Shown: positions 19,631-27,840 of the stretch, in pieces | How positions within the stretch are numbered: the stretch's first letter is position 1 | Layout: each line of letters starts with the position of its first letter | Program-made: the position numbers and the translations under genes | The notes under the pieces: generated by a model | Told to the model about the DNA's origin: nothing | Seen by the model: only the letters and a program-made list of their open reading frames with translations | Databases searched by the model: none | Assembly (NCBI RefSeq): GCF_001458735.1 | Contig: NZ_CZQA01000008.1 | Coordinates: 248,001 to 312,000, forward strand | Direction: 5' to 3' | DNA length: 64,000 bases | Origin: Candidatus Nitrospira nitrosa | GTDB taxonomy: Bacteria; Nitrospirota; Nitrospiria; Nitrospirales; Nitrospiraceae

Positions 19631-20037
19631 GCTTGTCTCCTTTACATAGGACATCGGAAATCGAACGCCGAGGAGGACAGGTCATTACCGTGCGAAGCGA
19701 AATACCATGCCGCCGCCCGAATGGTTGTCATAGTTCTTCCAACCATACCGTCCACTCCCTCTCTGCCTTTTAATTCATCACCGCTCAGAACCAGCAATGC
19801 CCTAACATTCCTGGTTCCTCAGCAAGGAACGGGCCAGCCATCACGTTCAGAAATCACTCTAATTTGCGGGAATTGCCGAGTTGCTTTCCGAGAAGGATCC
19901 TGCAGCGGTGGATCTCTTTTGATTCAGTGAACCGAAAAGGATTCAAAGTGCCTAGGGTGGTACCGATGCTGCCGCGGAGGGTTCTATGAGCAGTCTTGAA
20001 TGATGGCTGTATCTAGAAGGAGGTGACTGTTCAGAAG
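19631..20037. other. Gene-free region beyond the duplicated gene tail
   Basis: About 400 bases with no gene. It contains the hairpin-like segment at 19908-19940 that resembles the one near 17780, and the ribosome-binding site of the diheme cytochrome gene at its left end. The duplicated tail of the 20937 gene begins at its right end. Confidence 0.35.
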
Positions 20038-20216
20038 CTATTCACACTTCTGCAGCAATGTTCCGAGGCATTTGAGCGTCCCCAGAGGATTGGTCAAGGA
20101 CTTGCGCAGAACAGACCCAGGCGGGGGGTTGATCACATTACGCCCGGTGGTCGATAAGAAATTCTCGATCCCCTTCGTGCCTTCCTTCGCTCCATCGACG
20201 AGAACCCTCATGATCC
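20038..20216 (-). pseudogene. Duplicated 3' end of the 20937 lipoprotein gene
   Basis: About 178 bases closely related (roughly 80% by eye) to 20937-21115, the last part of the large lipoprotein gene. The copy stays in frame and encodes GTKGIENFLSTTGRNVINPP and a C-terminus identical to the gene's, CLGTLLQKCE, with its own stop (TAG against TGA). Similarity ends at the stop codon. The toxin-antitoxin pair 20314-20832 lies between the two copies. No start codon context of its own, so not an independent gene. Confidence 0.85.
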
Positions 20217-20313
20217 GTGGCAACCACTGTATTGAGGGAAGCACAGGGGTAAGATCCGTTCAATCAAAACCTGGTTCAACCTCAACCGATTCCCTACTCT
20301 TTTGTAGCTCCCG

Positions 20314-20607
20314 TTACTCCCTCCCAACCCAATACATCGGGCGACGCTTCAGATTCATGACTGCAAGCACACGCACCCGATCTGATTTGATGGTATAGAG
20401 AAGCGCGTAGGGAAATCGGAGAAGGAGTCGGCGACGAATCGTCTCCGTGATCAGCGGAGCAGCTTCAGGGAAATTCGCAATGGCTTGAGTACAATGCTCG
20501 ACTTCATCAAGAAACGCCGCTCCGAGACAAGGACTTTCTGACTCGTAATACTGGGCGGCTTCGTTCAATTCACGGCGGGCCAATCGATGGTACGAGACGC
20601 GCTCCAT
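20314..20607 (-). CDS. ParE/RelE-family toxin
   Basis: 97 residues of the RelE/ParE fold: N-terminal ARRELNEAAQYYESE, central helix with FLDEVEHCTQAIANFPEAAP, and the C-terminal strand with RFPYALLYTIKSDRVRVLAVMNLKRRP. These toxins inhibit gyrase or cleave mRNA; which applies is unknown. Its ATG follows the antitoxin stop directly (TGAATG), the usual coupled order with the antitoxin first. Confidence 0.9.
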   Translation of the reverse strand: MERVSYHRLARRELNEAAQYYESESPCLGAAFLDEVEHCTQAIANFPEAAPLITETIRRRLLLRFPYALLYTIKSDRVRVLAVMNLKRRPMYWVGRE

Positions 20608-20832
20608 TCACTTCAGCTTGGCTCTCGCTTCACGAAACATGTCCTTCGCAGAAACGGCGGACTCTGGTTGAACATCCATCTCCGCTGATCTGCGCTGGGC
20701 CTCTTCAGCCCAGAGCCTAGCATTTTCCTCTTCGGACAGATCTTCCAAGCTCGCCAACAATTTTCCAGCCAAGCGGGCTCGGGACTTTGGATCAAGCTTC
20801 AGCGCCTCGGCTTCAAGTTCGGTGATACTCAT
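20608..20832 (-). CDS. Antitoxin of ParE/RelE module (addiction-module component family)
   Basis: 74 residues, beginning MSITELEAEALKLDP with the helical pattern SRARLAGKLLASLEDLSEEE typical of the short addiction-module component family paired with ParE-like toxins. The C-terminal half should wrap the toxin. It lies 104 bases downstream of the stop codon of the lipoprotein gene, within the segment bracketed by the duplicated gene tails. Confidence 0.88.
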   Translation of the reverse strand: MSITELEAEALKLDPKSRARLAGKLLASLEDLSEEENARLWAEEAQRRSAEMDVQPESAVSAKDMFREARAKLK

Positions 20833-20936
20833 GGACGCATTTTACTCCAAACCAGCTTCTTGAGCCAACGATATCATCTCGAAGTCTAGCTGACACATCA
20901 ATCCTTCAACTGCGCTCATACTTCTCACAACAGAAA

Positions 20937-22874
20937 TCACTCGCACTTCTGCAGCAACGTGCCGAGGCATTTGAGTGTCCCCATTGGGTTAAGCAGCGGC
21001 TTGCGTAGGACCGACCCAGGCGGGGGGTTGATCGCATTACGCCCGGCGGTCGACAAAAAGTTCTCGATCCCCTTCGTGCCTGTCCGTGCCCCATCGACGA
21101 GAGTCGCGATGACCCGCCCTAGCCCAAGGTCATGTTCGAACTCAACTCCCGCGACATGTACCTTGATCGGGTCCGGCTTGCCGCAATCCGGACCAGAAGG
21201 GAACGTCTCGTCCTTGTTGACCAATGCCGTGATCTCTTTCACTCGGTCTTCGGCGTCAACGTCATCACCCTCGCTCCACGAAGCCGACGTCAAAAACTCA
21301 GCCCGAAAACCATTTGCATCAGCGACAAACTGCGTCGGTGCATAGGTAACGGCCGCAAACGGTTTCGGCGCCGTGACGGTGACCGTCTTGATTCCACGAA
21401 GCACCTGATCCGCCTTCACCATCTTGGGAAGACCGATCAATGCAGGAATAAGGGTGGGCTTTCCCCCTCCCACGAATTGACTCAGTGTGACGCCAAGAGC
21501 AAGACCCTCATCATCCATGACCGTGATAGGGAACTTCGAACAGACAAGCTGATTCGCAATAACCAAAACCGGTACTCCTAGATAGGTGCGGAGTGCCAAG
21601 GACAGCGTACCAGCCAAGACAGGGGATGCGGTCCCTTCCAGTGTCGTGCGCTTCCCGACACCACCCCCAATTAATGGGTCAAAGTGGACATACATAATGG
21701 TGTTGGCCTCAATGTCCGCCGAAGCCGAATAGGCCAACCCATTTTCGCTCCATGCCGAGGTGACCTGCTTGAGGGTCACGGTTCCCCAGGCCGCATCACG
21801 ACTATCCAACTCGACCGAAAACCCACCGGCTCCGAGCAGATTGTCCCGCCATTGTTTCTCAAATAGCTTGCCGCGGGATCTGATTGATTGAAAGGAGACG
21901 GTACGCTCATCGCTGGATCGCTCATTGAACTGCGCCGTGAGTTTCTCAAGCAACGGTTTCCTGACGATGACGGCTGAGTCACCGGATGCAAAGGTCAATC
22001 CGATCGCGGCGGCGCGAATGGCATAGGTCAACCGTCCAATTTCAGTCTCCAACTGCTCCGTCGGTACCCGGGCAACTGGTCTGGGTATATAGGGGGTCTT
22101 GTCGCCGTACCGTGCAAAAATCCAGAACCCCGAGTCGGTCATCAAAAACTGAGAATAGCGGGCCACGATCGGCATCTCGAACTTCGGACTGGCATAGGCG
22201 ATCTTGATCTGAAAACCCTTCTCCTCGTCCTTCAGCACCTCACTTCCCGAAAGCCCCAACACAAGCTTGTCCAGCCTAGCTGTTGGTACCTTTACCACAA
22301 GGTCTTTTTCAATCTGGTCGATCATTCGGTTCCTAAGATAGTCGCGCACCGCCGCAATGTTGTGAAACCGCAGAGAATACCAGGAGAGATCGGGATGGAG
22401 CTCTCTCACCTTTACCCGAAATGCAAGTTGGTCTTCATGGGTGTCCGTATCCGGCTCGGGCGGCAGGAACAAGAGATCGCCTGTCATCGCTGCATCAAAT
22501 TGGAGATGATTCGTGGGACTGGCAACGGAGACCTGAAGCGCTAGTTCACTGCGGCCGGCCCTACTGACCAGTTGAATGTCTTCTATCCTGATAGATAGAT
22601 CTTCGAGACCCTCAGGTGGCTTGGCCGGAGTGATGATCAGCCCCTTGAGCAGCGACAGCAACTTGACCATGCCCCGATTCGAGATCCCGATCCCTAGGTC
22701 AGCCGCAGCATGTCCACCACCCTGCTGCTGAAGCTGATCTTGCAGCGCCAGGCTCTCATACACCGCCCGCTGATGGTCGACGATTAGTTGGCCTTCTCGG
22801 TCTGAACCACACCCAGACAGCACCATCGCCCACAGGGCTAGCAGCCACAGAGATCGCATGGAACTCTTGCTCAT
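20937..22874 (-). CDS. Large lipoprotein, unknown function
   Basis: About 645 residues from the start chosen because it directly opens a lipoprotein signal (LALWAMVLSGC); several other Met codons are possible. The body is rich in beta-strand-like segments with no catalytic motif recognised, and repeated blocks such as LIGGGVGKRTTLEGTASPVL. It resembles a large periplasmic or outer-membrane-associated protein. The C-terminal 59 residues are duplicated at 20038-20216, beyond a toxin-antitoxin module. Confidence 0.75.
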   Translation of the reverse strand: MSKSSMRSLWLLALWAMVLSGCGSDREGQLIVDHQRAVYESLALQDQLQQQGGGHAAADLGIGISNRGMVKLLSLLKGLIITPAKPPEGLEDLSIRIEDIQLVSRAGRSELALQVSVASPTNHLQFDAAMTGDLLFLPPEPDTDTHEDQLAFRVKVRELHPDLSWYSLRFHNIAAVRDYLRNRMIDQIEKDLVVKVPTARLDKLVLGLSGSEVLKDEEKGFQIKIAYASPKFEMPIVARYSQFLMTDSGFWIFARYGDKTPYIPRPVARVPTEQLETEIGRLTYAIRAAAIGLTFASGDSAVIVRKPLLEKLTAQFNERSSDERTVSFQSIRSRGKLFEKQWRDNLLGAGGFSVELDSRDAAWGTVTLKQVTSAWSENGLAYSASADIEANTIMYVHFDPLIGGGVGKRTTLEGTASPVLAGTLSLALRTYLGVPVLVIANQLVCSKFPITVMDDEGLALGVTLSQFVGGGKPTLIPALIGLPKMVKADQVLRGIKTVTVTAPKPFAAVTYAPTQFVADANGFRAEFLTSASWSEGDDVDAEDRVKEITALVNKDETFPSGPDCGKPDPIKVHVAGVEFEHDLGLGRVIATLVDGARTGTKGIENFLSTAGRNAINPPPGSVLRKPLLNPMGTLKCLGTLLQKCE

Positions 22875-22989
22875 TGTTTTTCTATTTAACATCACATGCT
22901 GGGCATGTGGATGAACAAACAGGGGATCTAAGCTAGCCGCATAGTCGTCAGTATAACTGTTCACCCAAGTAGTGCGGTGCTACGGGTCG

Positions 22990-23262
22990 CTAGACTTCGC
23001 CCCTAGCCTTGGGACCAGGATAATCGTTACCCAAATCCCAACCAGCCGCGACACGTTGTCTAGCGTTCTGTAACAGCGAACGGTAATGAGGCATAAATGG
23101 TTCTACAAGGGAATCTTCCAAGGCCGCAGAGACTGCACCTAGCACTAGGAATTCAGAGACATCCGCAAATTCAAGACGATCGCTTTGTTTAAACCGCATC
23201 AAAAACTCGAAGAGAACTAGCGCTTCATCATTGGTGAGTTCGATATGCATACCATTACCCAT
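22990..23262 (-). CDS. Hypothetical protein, 90 residues
   Basis: A soluble protein with an internal core MHIELTNDEALVLFEFLMRF, seen as a recurrent small family of unknown role in bacteria. It starts two bases after the stop of the duplicated cytochrome tail, and its ribosome-binding site (AGGAAAG) lies within that tail, which suggests that the original gene order was cytochrome followed directly by this gene. An inner Met four codons on is an alternative start. Confidence 0.65.
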   Translation of the reverse strand: MGNGMHIELTNDEALVLFEFLMRFKQSDRLEFADVSEFLVLGAVSAALEDSLVEPFMPHYRSLLQNARQRVAAGWDLGNDYPGPKARGEV

Positions 23263-23264
23263 GG

Positions 23265-23372
23265 CTACTTTCCTGTCGGCATATTCTCCGTTCGCTTCAC
23301 GACCTCGATCGGCTGGAAGACGGGATCTTGTGACCGTTGAGACGATTCGGCTTCGACACGTTGGAGTATCCG
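23265..23372 (-). pseudogene. Duplicated 3' end of the 23698 cytochrome gene
   Basis: About 107 bases related (close to 90% by eye) to the last codons of the pentaheme cytochrome gene. Read on the minus strand it gives LQRVEAESSQ...FQPIEVVKRTENMPTGK and a stop, against LQRVEAESSQ...FQPIEIVKRTENVPVGK in the gene. It is in frame, ends at the stop and lacks the rest of the gene. The orphan antitoxin gene 23399-23617 lies between the two copies. Confidence 0.88.
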
Positions 23373-23398
23373 ACTACACCTCGCCCCTTATTTTATCT

Positions 23399-23617
23399 TC
23401 ACAAGACCTTGTTTCGGATGTCTGCTTTGGCGGCCTCCCAATCGAGGAATTGAGATTGCCCCTCGGCAAGTCGTTGGCGGCGATCATCAAGGATATCGTT
23501 GTGCCACGCAGGGGACTCGATGGATTCTTGAAGATGTGTAGTGTCTTCCCTCAGAGACTCCATCGCAGCAAGCTTCTCATGGAGACTCGTACCTTTGAGT
23601 GTAAGATTATAAGGCAT
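23399..23617 (-). CDS. Orphan antitoxin, addiction-module component family
   Basis: 72 residues with the family pattern LHEKLAAMESLREDTTHLQE, ESPAWHNDILDDRRQRLAEG and a C-terminal FLDWEAAKADIRNKVL. Proteins of this family normally precede a ParE-like toxin; here no toxin follows, only the duplicated cytochrome tail. The ribosome-binding site GGGAGGTG is about eight bases upstream. Either the toxin was lost on insertion or the antitoxin acts against a toxin elsewhere. Confidence 0.85.
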   Translation of the reverse strand: MPYNLTLKGTSLHEKLAAMESLREDTTHLQESIESPAWHNDILDDRRQRLAEGQSQFLDWEAAKADIRNKVL

Positions 23618-23697
23618 GGGGTCAAAACACCTCCCACCGAACCAGATTCAAGCCCGTAAGATTTCGCAGCTTCCCTTTATCATTCACGCCTACCCAG

Positions 23698-24930
23698 CTA
23701 TTTGCCCACCGGAACATTCTCCGTTCGCTTCACGATCTCGATCGGCTGGAAGGCGGGATCTTGCGATCCTTGGGATGATTCGGCTTCGACACGTTGGAGG
23801 AATGTGGTCGGACCAGTCAGCGGTGCGTAATTGAGCCCAACTTCAACATCGAAGGTCTTGGTATCTTTGGGTGTGGGGAAGGTAAAGGTTTCCTCTCTCA
23901 TCTCTTCTGGTCTCAGCACCGTATCCTCAGCCACCTTGACTGCTTCAAAGTCGAAGATCGTCGGCTGTCCCTGCGCGTCCAGATACGTCCGACCATAGAC
24001 CCGCTTGTCACTGAACACCGTTTTGAGGTTCTTGCCCTTGACCTCCAGACTCAACACCACCGAAGCCCAAGCCGGATGGGTCGCCGGCAAGTTGTGTGGA
24101 ACGAGACTTTGTACCTTCACCGTCACCATCGTATTGGCGCCATCGACTTTTGTCTGCACCGCTACCTTCGCCGCCTCCTGACGAAGCTTGCCCAAGCGCC
24201 CTGGGAAACTATGGTTTGCGACGGTCCGTTTCTTTTCCCCATTGGCTGATTCGCCTACTTGTTGCGGCATGTGGCAGGTCTGACATTCTTTACCGGACTT
24301 CACGGCCCGGCTCTGATCCCAATTCCCCAGCAAGTCGTTGGCCTTCCCAAGATTCACCGCTGATGGCACCGACTGATGACAGTTCAAACAGAGATCAGAC
24401 TTCTGGAACAGACTCGATTCCATCGATTGATGGGCCAGATTCTGCACAAAGTCTTTGTAGGGTCCATAGAGTGTTTTTCCGCCGACTTCATACTTGGGCT
24501 CAGGAGGATGCTTCGCACGGTCCACGTGCTTGATCAAATGGCACTGACTGCAGGCCACGCCGTCCAATGACGGATCGCCACTCTTCGTTTGATCCACAAA
24601 CAACTGGGCCTGCTCAGAGAACTCACGAACATGCGGCGCATGGCATCGGAAACACAGCGCCTGATCCTTTCCGCCAGGCGACTTCACATAGGCATCCAGT
24701 GCGGCACGGAACGCGGGAGAATGAATGGACTTGGCCAAGGGCGACGTTTCCCATTCTTCGTACACCCGCTCGTGGCAACGTTTACATTTATTGGAATGAG
24801 GAAAGGTCTTCTCGATCGCCGCTTGACTGCTCGAATTCTGAGCCTGCGCAAAAGCCGAGTCGCCACTCAACAAGGTCAGAATACCGGCTGTGATGACAAT
24901 ACAGAGCTTCACGACCGCTTTCATGCTCAT
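23698..24930 (-). CDS. Pentaheme c-type cytochrome (cytochrome c554-like)
   Basis: About 410 residues with an N-terminal signal peptide (LLSGDSAFAQAQ) and five CXXCH motifs: CKRCH, CFRCH, CSQCH, CLNCH and CQTCH, all in the first 250 residues, resembling the cytochrome c554 family of periplasmic electron carriers. The last 170 residues are heme-free and beta-rich. It is a paralogue of the next gene, with matching heme spacing and the shared TLYGPY segment after the third heme. The start is uncertain: a GTG at 24972 overlaps the upstream gene, and I used the Met at 24930. Confidence 0.88.
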   Translation of the reverse strand: MSMKAVVKLCIVITAGILTLLSGDSAFAQAQNSSSQAAIEKTFPHSNKCKRCHERVYEEWETSPLAKSIHSPAFRAALDAYVKSPGGKDQALCFRCHAPHVREFSEQAQLFVDQTKSGDPSLDGVACSQCHLIKHVDRAKHPPEPKYEVGGKTLYGPYKDFVQNLAHQSMESSLFQKSDLCLNCHQSVPSAVNLGKANDLLGNWDQSRAVKSGKECQTCHMPQQVGESANGEKKRTVANHSFPGRLGKLRQEAAKVAVQTKVDGANTMVTVKVQSLVPHNLPATHPAWASVVLSLEVKGKNLKTVFSDKRVYGRTYLDAQGQPTIFDFEAVKVAEDTVLRPEEMREETFTFPTPKDTKTFDVEVGLNYAPLTGPTTFLQRVEAESSQGSQDPAFQPIEIVKRTENVPVGK

Positions 24931-24952
24931 GGGGCGGTGAGAAACTTGTCGA

Positions 24953-26293
24953 CTAGTGAAGTTGTTTAACACGATAGGTCAGAAAATGTCGTTGTGTGTA
25001 TTCATGGATGATCTTTCTCGCCTCATCACGATCCGCATCCGTCTGGAGCGAGCCAAGGTATTTCTCCTGTACCTCCGGTTCAGGAGCGGGAATCAGTGCA
25101 TAGGTGAGCACTGCTTCAATCGACGAGGCAACTGTCCCACTCGGAAGTGTGAAGGCAAAAGGCACTTTTCTTGTATTGCCACCCTTGATGAAGGGATCCG
25201 GAATGGGGCCACGGAGAAGCTTGTCGTAGGACAATCCAAACCGCTGCGTCTCCTCCGTCAAGGTCTGCCCCTTGGCATCCTTCGCCGTCACGGTCAGGAA
25301 GAACTGTTTCAGCACCGGATCGCCATCGGGAAAGATGTGCGGCAAACTACCGACCTTCACAAGACTTCTTCCTTCCACAGTCGTGCCGGTCTTTGTCACC
25401 TCCACATCAATTCGAGGCATCCATTCCGCCTGTACGTTCCGATTCTTGAGCATCGTTCCGGCCACAACGACGCCGCGAAACCAATGGCGACCAATGGATC
25501 GGGTCATGGCACCGCGTCGTGACGTTGAACTCCCGGTTGAAGGCTCCATATGGCAATCCTGACAGATCGTACCTTCCAAGATTTCTCCGGGCAGATTCAT
25601 TTGGGTGACATCTTTCACTTTGTCGAAGTGACAGGAGGCGCAAAAACTGGCTTCTCGAAATTGCGGCGATTGCACAGCCGGATGGACGAGATTCTCTTCT
25701 GGATTCGCATAGGGACCATAGAGCGTTCGTCCTGGCTGTAAGGTAAACGTCGGCGGCGAACTCGCACTCTTGTCCATTCCTGCCATCAAGTGACAGGCCG
25801 CACAGCCGATCCCTTCTACCCCCGACTTTCCGCTCAAGACTTGCCCGATGATCTTTTCGACATGTTCCGGAAACACCGTCACGGCAGGGGCATGGCACGA
25901 CAAGCATCGCCGCTGCTCATCTGCTGTTGGATTCGTTTCTTTCCAAAGACCGAGGACCGTTCGAAAAACTGGTGATGTCAACGAGGTCCCGTGCAAGAGC
26001 GCGGCATCCACACGACCAAAGGTCTTCAAATCAGGCGTCTGCTCCCGGACGCCCTTCCACTCTTCATAATGCCGTTCATGGCACTGCTTGCAGTCTTCTG
26101 AACGGATGAAGACCTTTTCAATGTCCGCCACCCAATCAACCGCGATCTGGTCATTTAGCTTTTGCGTGTCTGCTTGCCCCTGAGCCAGACTGCTCAGGGG
26201 ACTGACAAGTCCAACCAGCGACAGGAAACAGAGCGTCGCAATGCTCCATCTCCATCGTGCGCGACCACTCTGTGCGTTGGCCTTACCTCTCAC
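24953..26293 (-). CDS. Pentaheme c-type cytochrome, paralogue
   Basis: 446 residues with a signal peptide ending SSLAQGQ and five CXXCH motifs: CKQCH, CLSCH, CAACH, CASCH and CQDCH. The C-terminal part is heme-free like its paralogue. It starts with GTG. Together the two genes form a tandem pair translated nearly continuously. A role in periplasmic electron transfer, perhaps linked to nitrite oxidation by its neighbours, is plausible but not shown. Confidence 0.88.
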   Translation of the reverse strand: MRGKANAQSGRARWRWSIATLCFLSLVGLVSPLSSLAQGQADTQKLNDQIAVDWVADIEKVFIRSEDCKQCHERHYEEWKGVREQTPDLKTFGRVDAALLHGTSLTSPVFRTVLGLWKETNPTADEQRRCLSCHAPAVTVFPEHVEKIIGQVLSGKSGVEGIGCAACHLMAGMDKSASSPPTFTLQPGRTLYGPYANPEENLVHPAVQSPQFREASFCASCHFDKVKDVTQMNLPGEILEGTICQDCHMEPSTGSSTSRRGAMTRSIGRHWFRGVVVAGTMLKNRNVQAEWMPRIDVEVTKTGTTVEGRSLVKVGSLPHIFPDGDPVLKQFFLTVTAKDAKGQTLTEETQRFGLSYDKLLRGPIPDPFIKGGNTRKVPFAFTLPSGTVASSIEAVLTYALIPAPEPEVQEKYLGSLQTDADRDEARKIIHEYTQRHFLTYRVKQLH

Positions 26294-26323
26294 ACCTTAC
26301 CTTTGACTTTTTACCGACCAGCG

Positions 26324-26758
26324 TTAGTCTCGTCTACATCCCACGAAGTGAAAATTCACTCCCCATCCGACCGGATCGCCGGGATCCGCCGCCTCATACG
26401 TTCCAACAGTCACGTTACACTCCTTCATGGCCTTTTTGATGGCTCGGCCGAAATCCGCCATGGTTCGAATCTCCTGTTTATTGATCTCCTTGATGACAGA
26501 CCGCACTTTGATCCCGGCATAGTCTGCGCGGGAATTCCCAATCACCTCGAAGACCGCAACCCCTTGCGGTTTTTGAAGATTGAGTTCCTTCTGAATTGCC
26601 TCATCGACGGCACCGACGACGATTCCAAACTCTTCACCCAGCTTCGATGCTTCCTCCTCCGTCATTTCATCGGAGTGCGTCTCAGCCTGTGCCACCCAGA
26701 CTGGGGCGACGAGGAGCACCGCCAGCAACACCACCCCCGGCAATCTCCCTCCGATCAC
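26324..26758 (-). CDS. Periplasmic PDZ-domain protein
   Basis: 144 residues: a signal peptide (VLLVAPVWVAQAE) and then one PDZ-like domain with GVAVFEVIGNSRADYAGIKV and ADFGRAIKKAM. There is no protease domain, so it is a stand-alone binding module. GTG start behind TAGGAG. It is the upstream partner of the pentaheme cytochrome genes, 30 bases before the first, and may organise them in the periplasm; that is inference. Confidence 0.78.
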   Translation of the reverse strand: MIGGRLPGVVLLAVLLVAPVWVAQAETHSDEMTEEEASKLGEEFGIVVGAVDEAIQKELNLQKPQGVAVFEVIGNSRADYAGIKVRSVIKEINKQEIRTMADFGRAIKKAMKECNVTVGTYEAADPGDPVGWGVNFHFVGCRRD

Positions 26759-26799
26759 ATAACGCTCCTATGAACCGGCTCCCGGCTCATCTTGATTCG

Positions 26800-26925
26800 C
26801 AGGATGTTCAAATAGACTATTCAGCGAGGCCGCAGGGAGTCCGGCGACTGAGGCGTACCTTCTGGGGTACGTCGCAAGGAGACGGACGACCGAGAACAAA
26901 GCTGATAGTCTGTTTCAGCATCCTG
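26800..26925. repeat. Dispersed palindromic element, copy B
   Basis: Runs from CAGGATGTTCAAATAGAC to the near-complement GTCTGTTTCAGCATCCTG, with the inner arms GCGTACC/GGTACGT. On the minus strand it begins immediately after the TAG stop codon of the 26926 gene (TAG then CAGGATG). Confidence 0.75.
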
Positions 26926-27756
26926 CTAGAGTTTGGCGACAGGGTCGATGCTGAGCTGAAACCAAGGCGCCACCGCCTTTTGTCCGTTTCGCTCTTTATT
27001 TTCTCCGTTCCAGACAGAGAATGACACGGTTTGGATTCGTCCAGGAAGGAGTGTTGCTTCGTTCTCCTGCTCTTCGCTGAGGAGTGGACGTCGCATCATG
27101 ACGTGCCACACTCCATCCCTCCAAAACCCTTGGCCCTGCACTCGCCCCTGTTTGTCTTTCGTCGTCAATGTGCTGAAACCGCCGCCGATGAGGTCTTCCA
27201 CGGAAGACACTCGCCGTGGAATGACTTCGAACGTTCGCACGCCGCCTTCTTTCTTCTCCGGAGCGCGCGCGGCACGACGATCGATATCGCTCTGCCAGTC
27301 CGCCTTCCAATGCCAAATATTGATGTAGTGATCCAACTGCCCCATGCAAAAGAACGCCGGGGCATCACCGAGAGGGAACCCGATGGCCACTCCGTCCCGG
27401 AAGGTCCCAGGAGTCAGCCGATCGTTCTTGGTGTTGTCCTGCCACTCCAACAAAAAAGCGATCTCGGTTCCATTGTGAACGGTTCGCACGGTCAAGGCCC
27501 GAACCGTGGGCTCTGGCCAGACCGGCCTGGTAATGACTTGACCGCTGAGGGGGATCGTGATCGGTGAGGCCGTTTGCCAGACCGTATCATCGGCCGTCTT
27601 CGGCATCTCGCTTTGGATCAGGAACGATCGGATCGTCATCCCCTCGGAACTGACCAACGGAACCCCAAAGGCGCCGAGTACACTGGCAATGACGATCAGA
27701 CACGATAAGAATCCAAGCACATGAAACCGAACGTTACCGATGGACGTCGTTCGCAC
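26926..27756 (-). CDS. Heme-b gamma-subunit-like protein (NXR/ethylbenzene-dehydrogenase type)
   Basis: 276 residues with an N-terminal hydrophobic export segment and the ethylbenzene-dehydrogenase-related heme-b fold used by gamma subunits of periplasmic molybdenum enzymes, including the proposed NxrC of Nitrospira. The two axial heme ligands of the EbdC type are in place: Met138 in FFCMGQ and Lys260 in ERNGQKA. It is shorter than the paralogue at 33777 because the region with IWDVDDQYPG is missing. It would pass electrons from an iron-sulfur subunit to a cytochrome; the pairing with NXR is inferred from context. GTG start. Confidence 0.85.
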   Translation of the reverse strand: MRTTSIGNVRFHVLGFLSCLIVIASVLGAFGVPLVSSEGMTIRSFLIQSEMPKTADDTVWQTASPITIPLSGQVITRPVWPEPTVRALTVRTVHNGTEIAFLLEWQDNTKNDRLTPGTFRDGVAIGFPLGDAPAFFCMGQLDHYINIWHWKADWQSDIDRRAARAPEKKEGGVRTFEVIPRRVSSVEDLIGGGFSTLTTKDKQGRVQGQGFWRDGVWHVMMRRPLLSEEQENEATLLPGRIQTVSFSVWNGENKERNGQKAVAPWFQLSIDPVAKL

Positions 27757-27840
27757 CGTGCTCTACTCCGAGAAGTAATCGCACTCAGAATACCACAAAC
27801 CTGATCGGGACACATGTGAGAAGACTGGAACGAGGAAGAC

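Noticed and set aside
20038-20244. The 68-residue open frame over the duplicated lipoprotein tail as a gene
   Set aside because: It aligns only with the end of the neighbouring gene, has no ribosome-binding site and is best seen as a displaced gene end.
26926-27756. Naming the gamma-like subunits nxrC outright
   Set aside because: The fold and heme ligands are shared with ethylbenzene, selenate and chlorate enzymes; nxrAB are not in the window.
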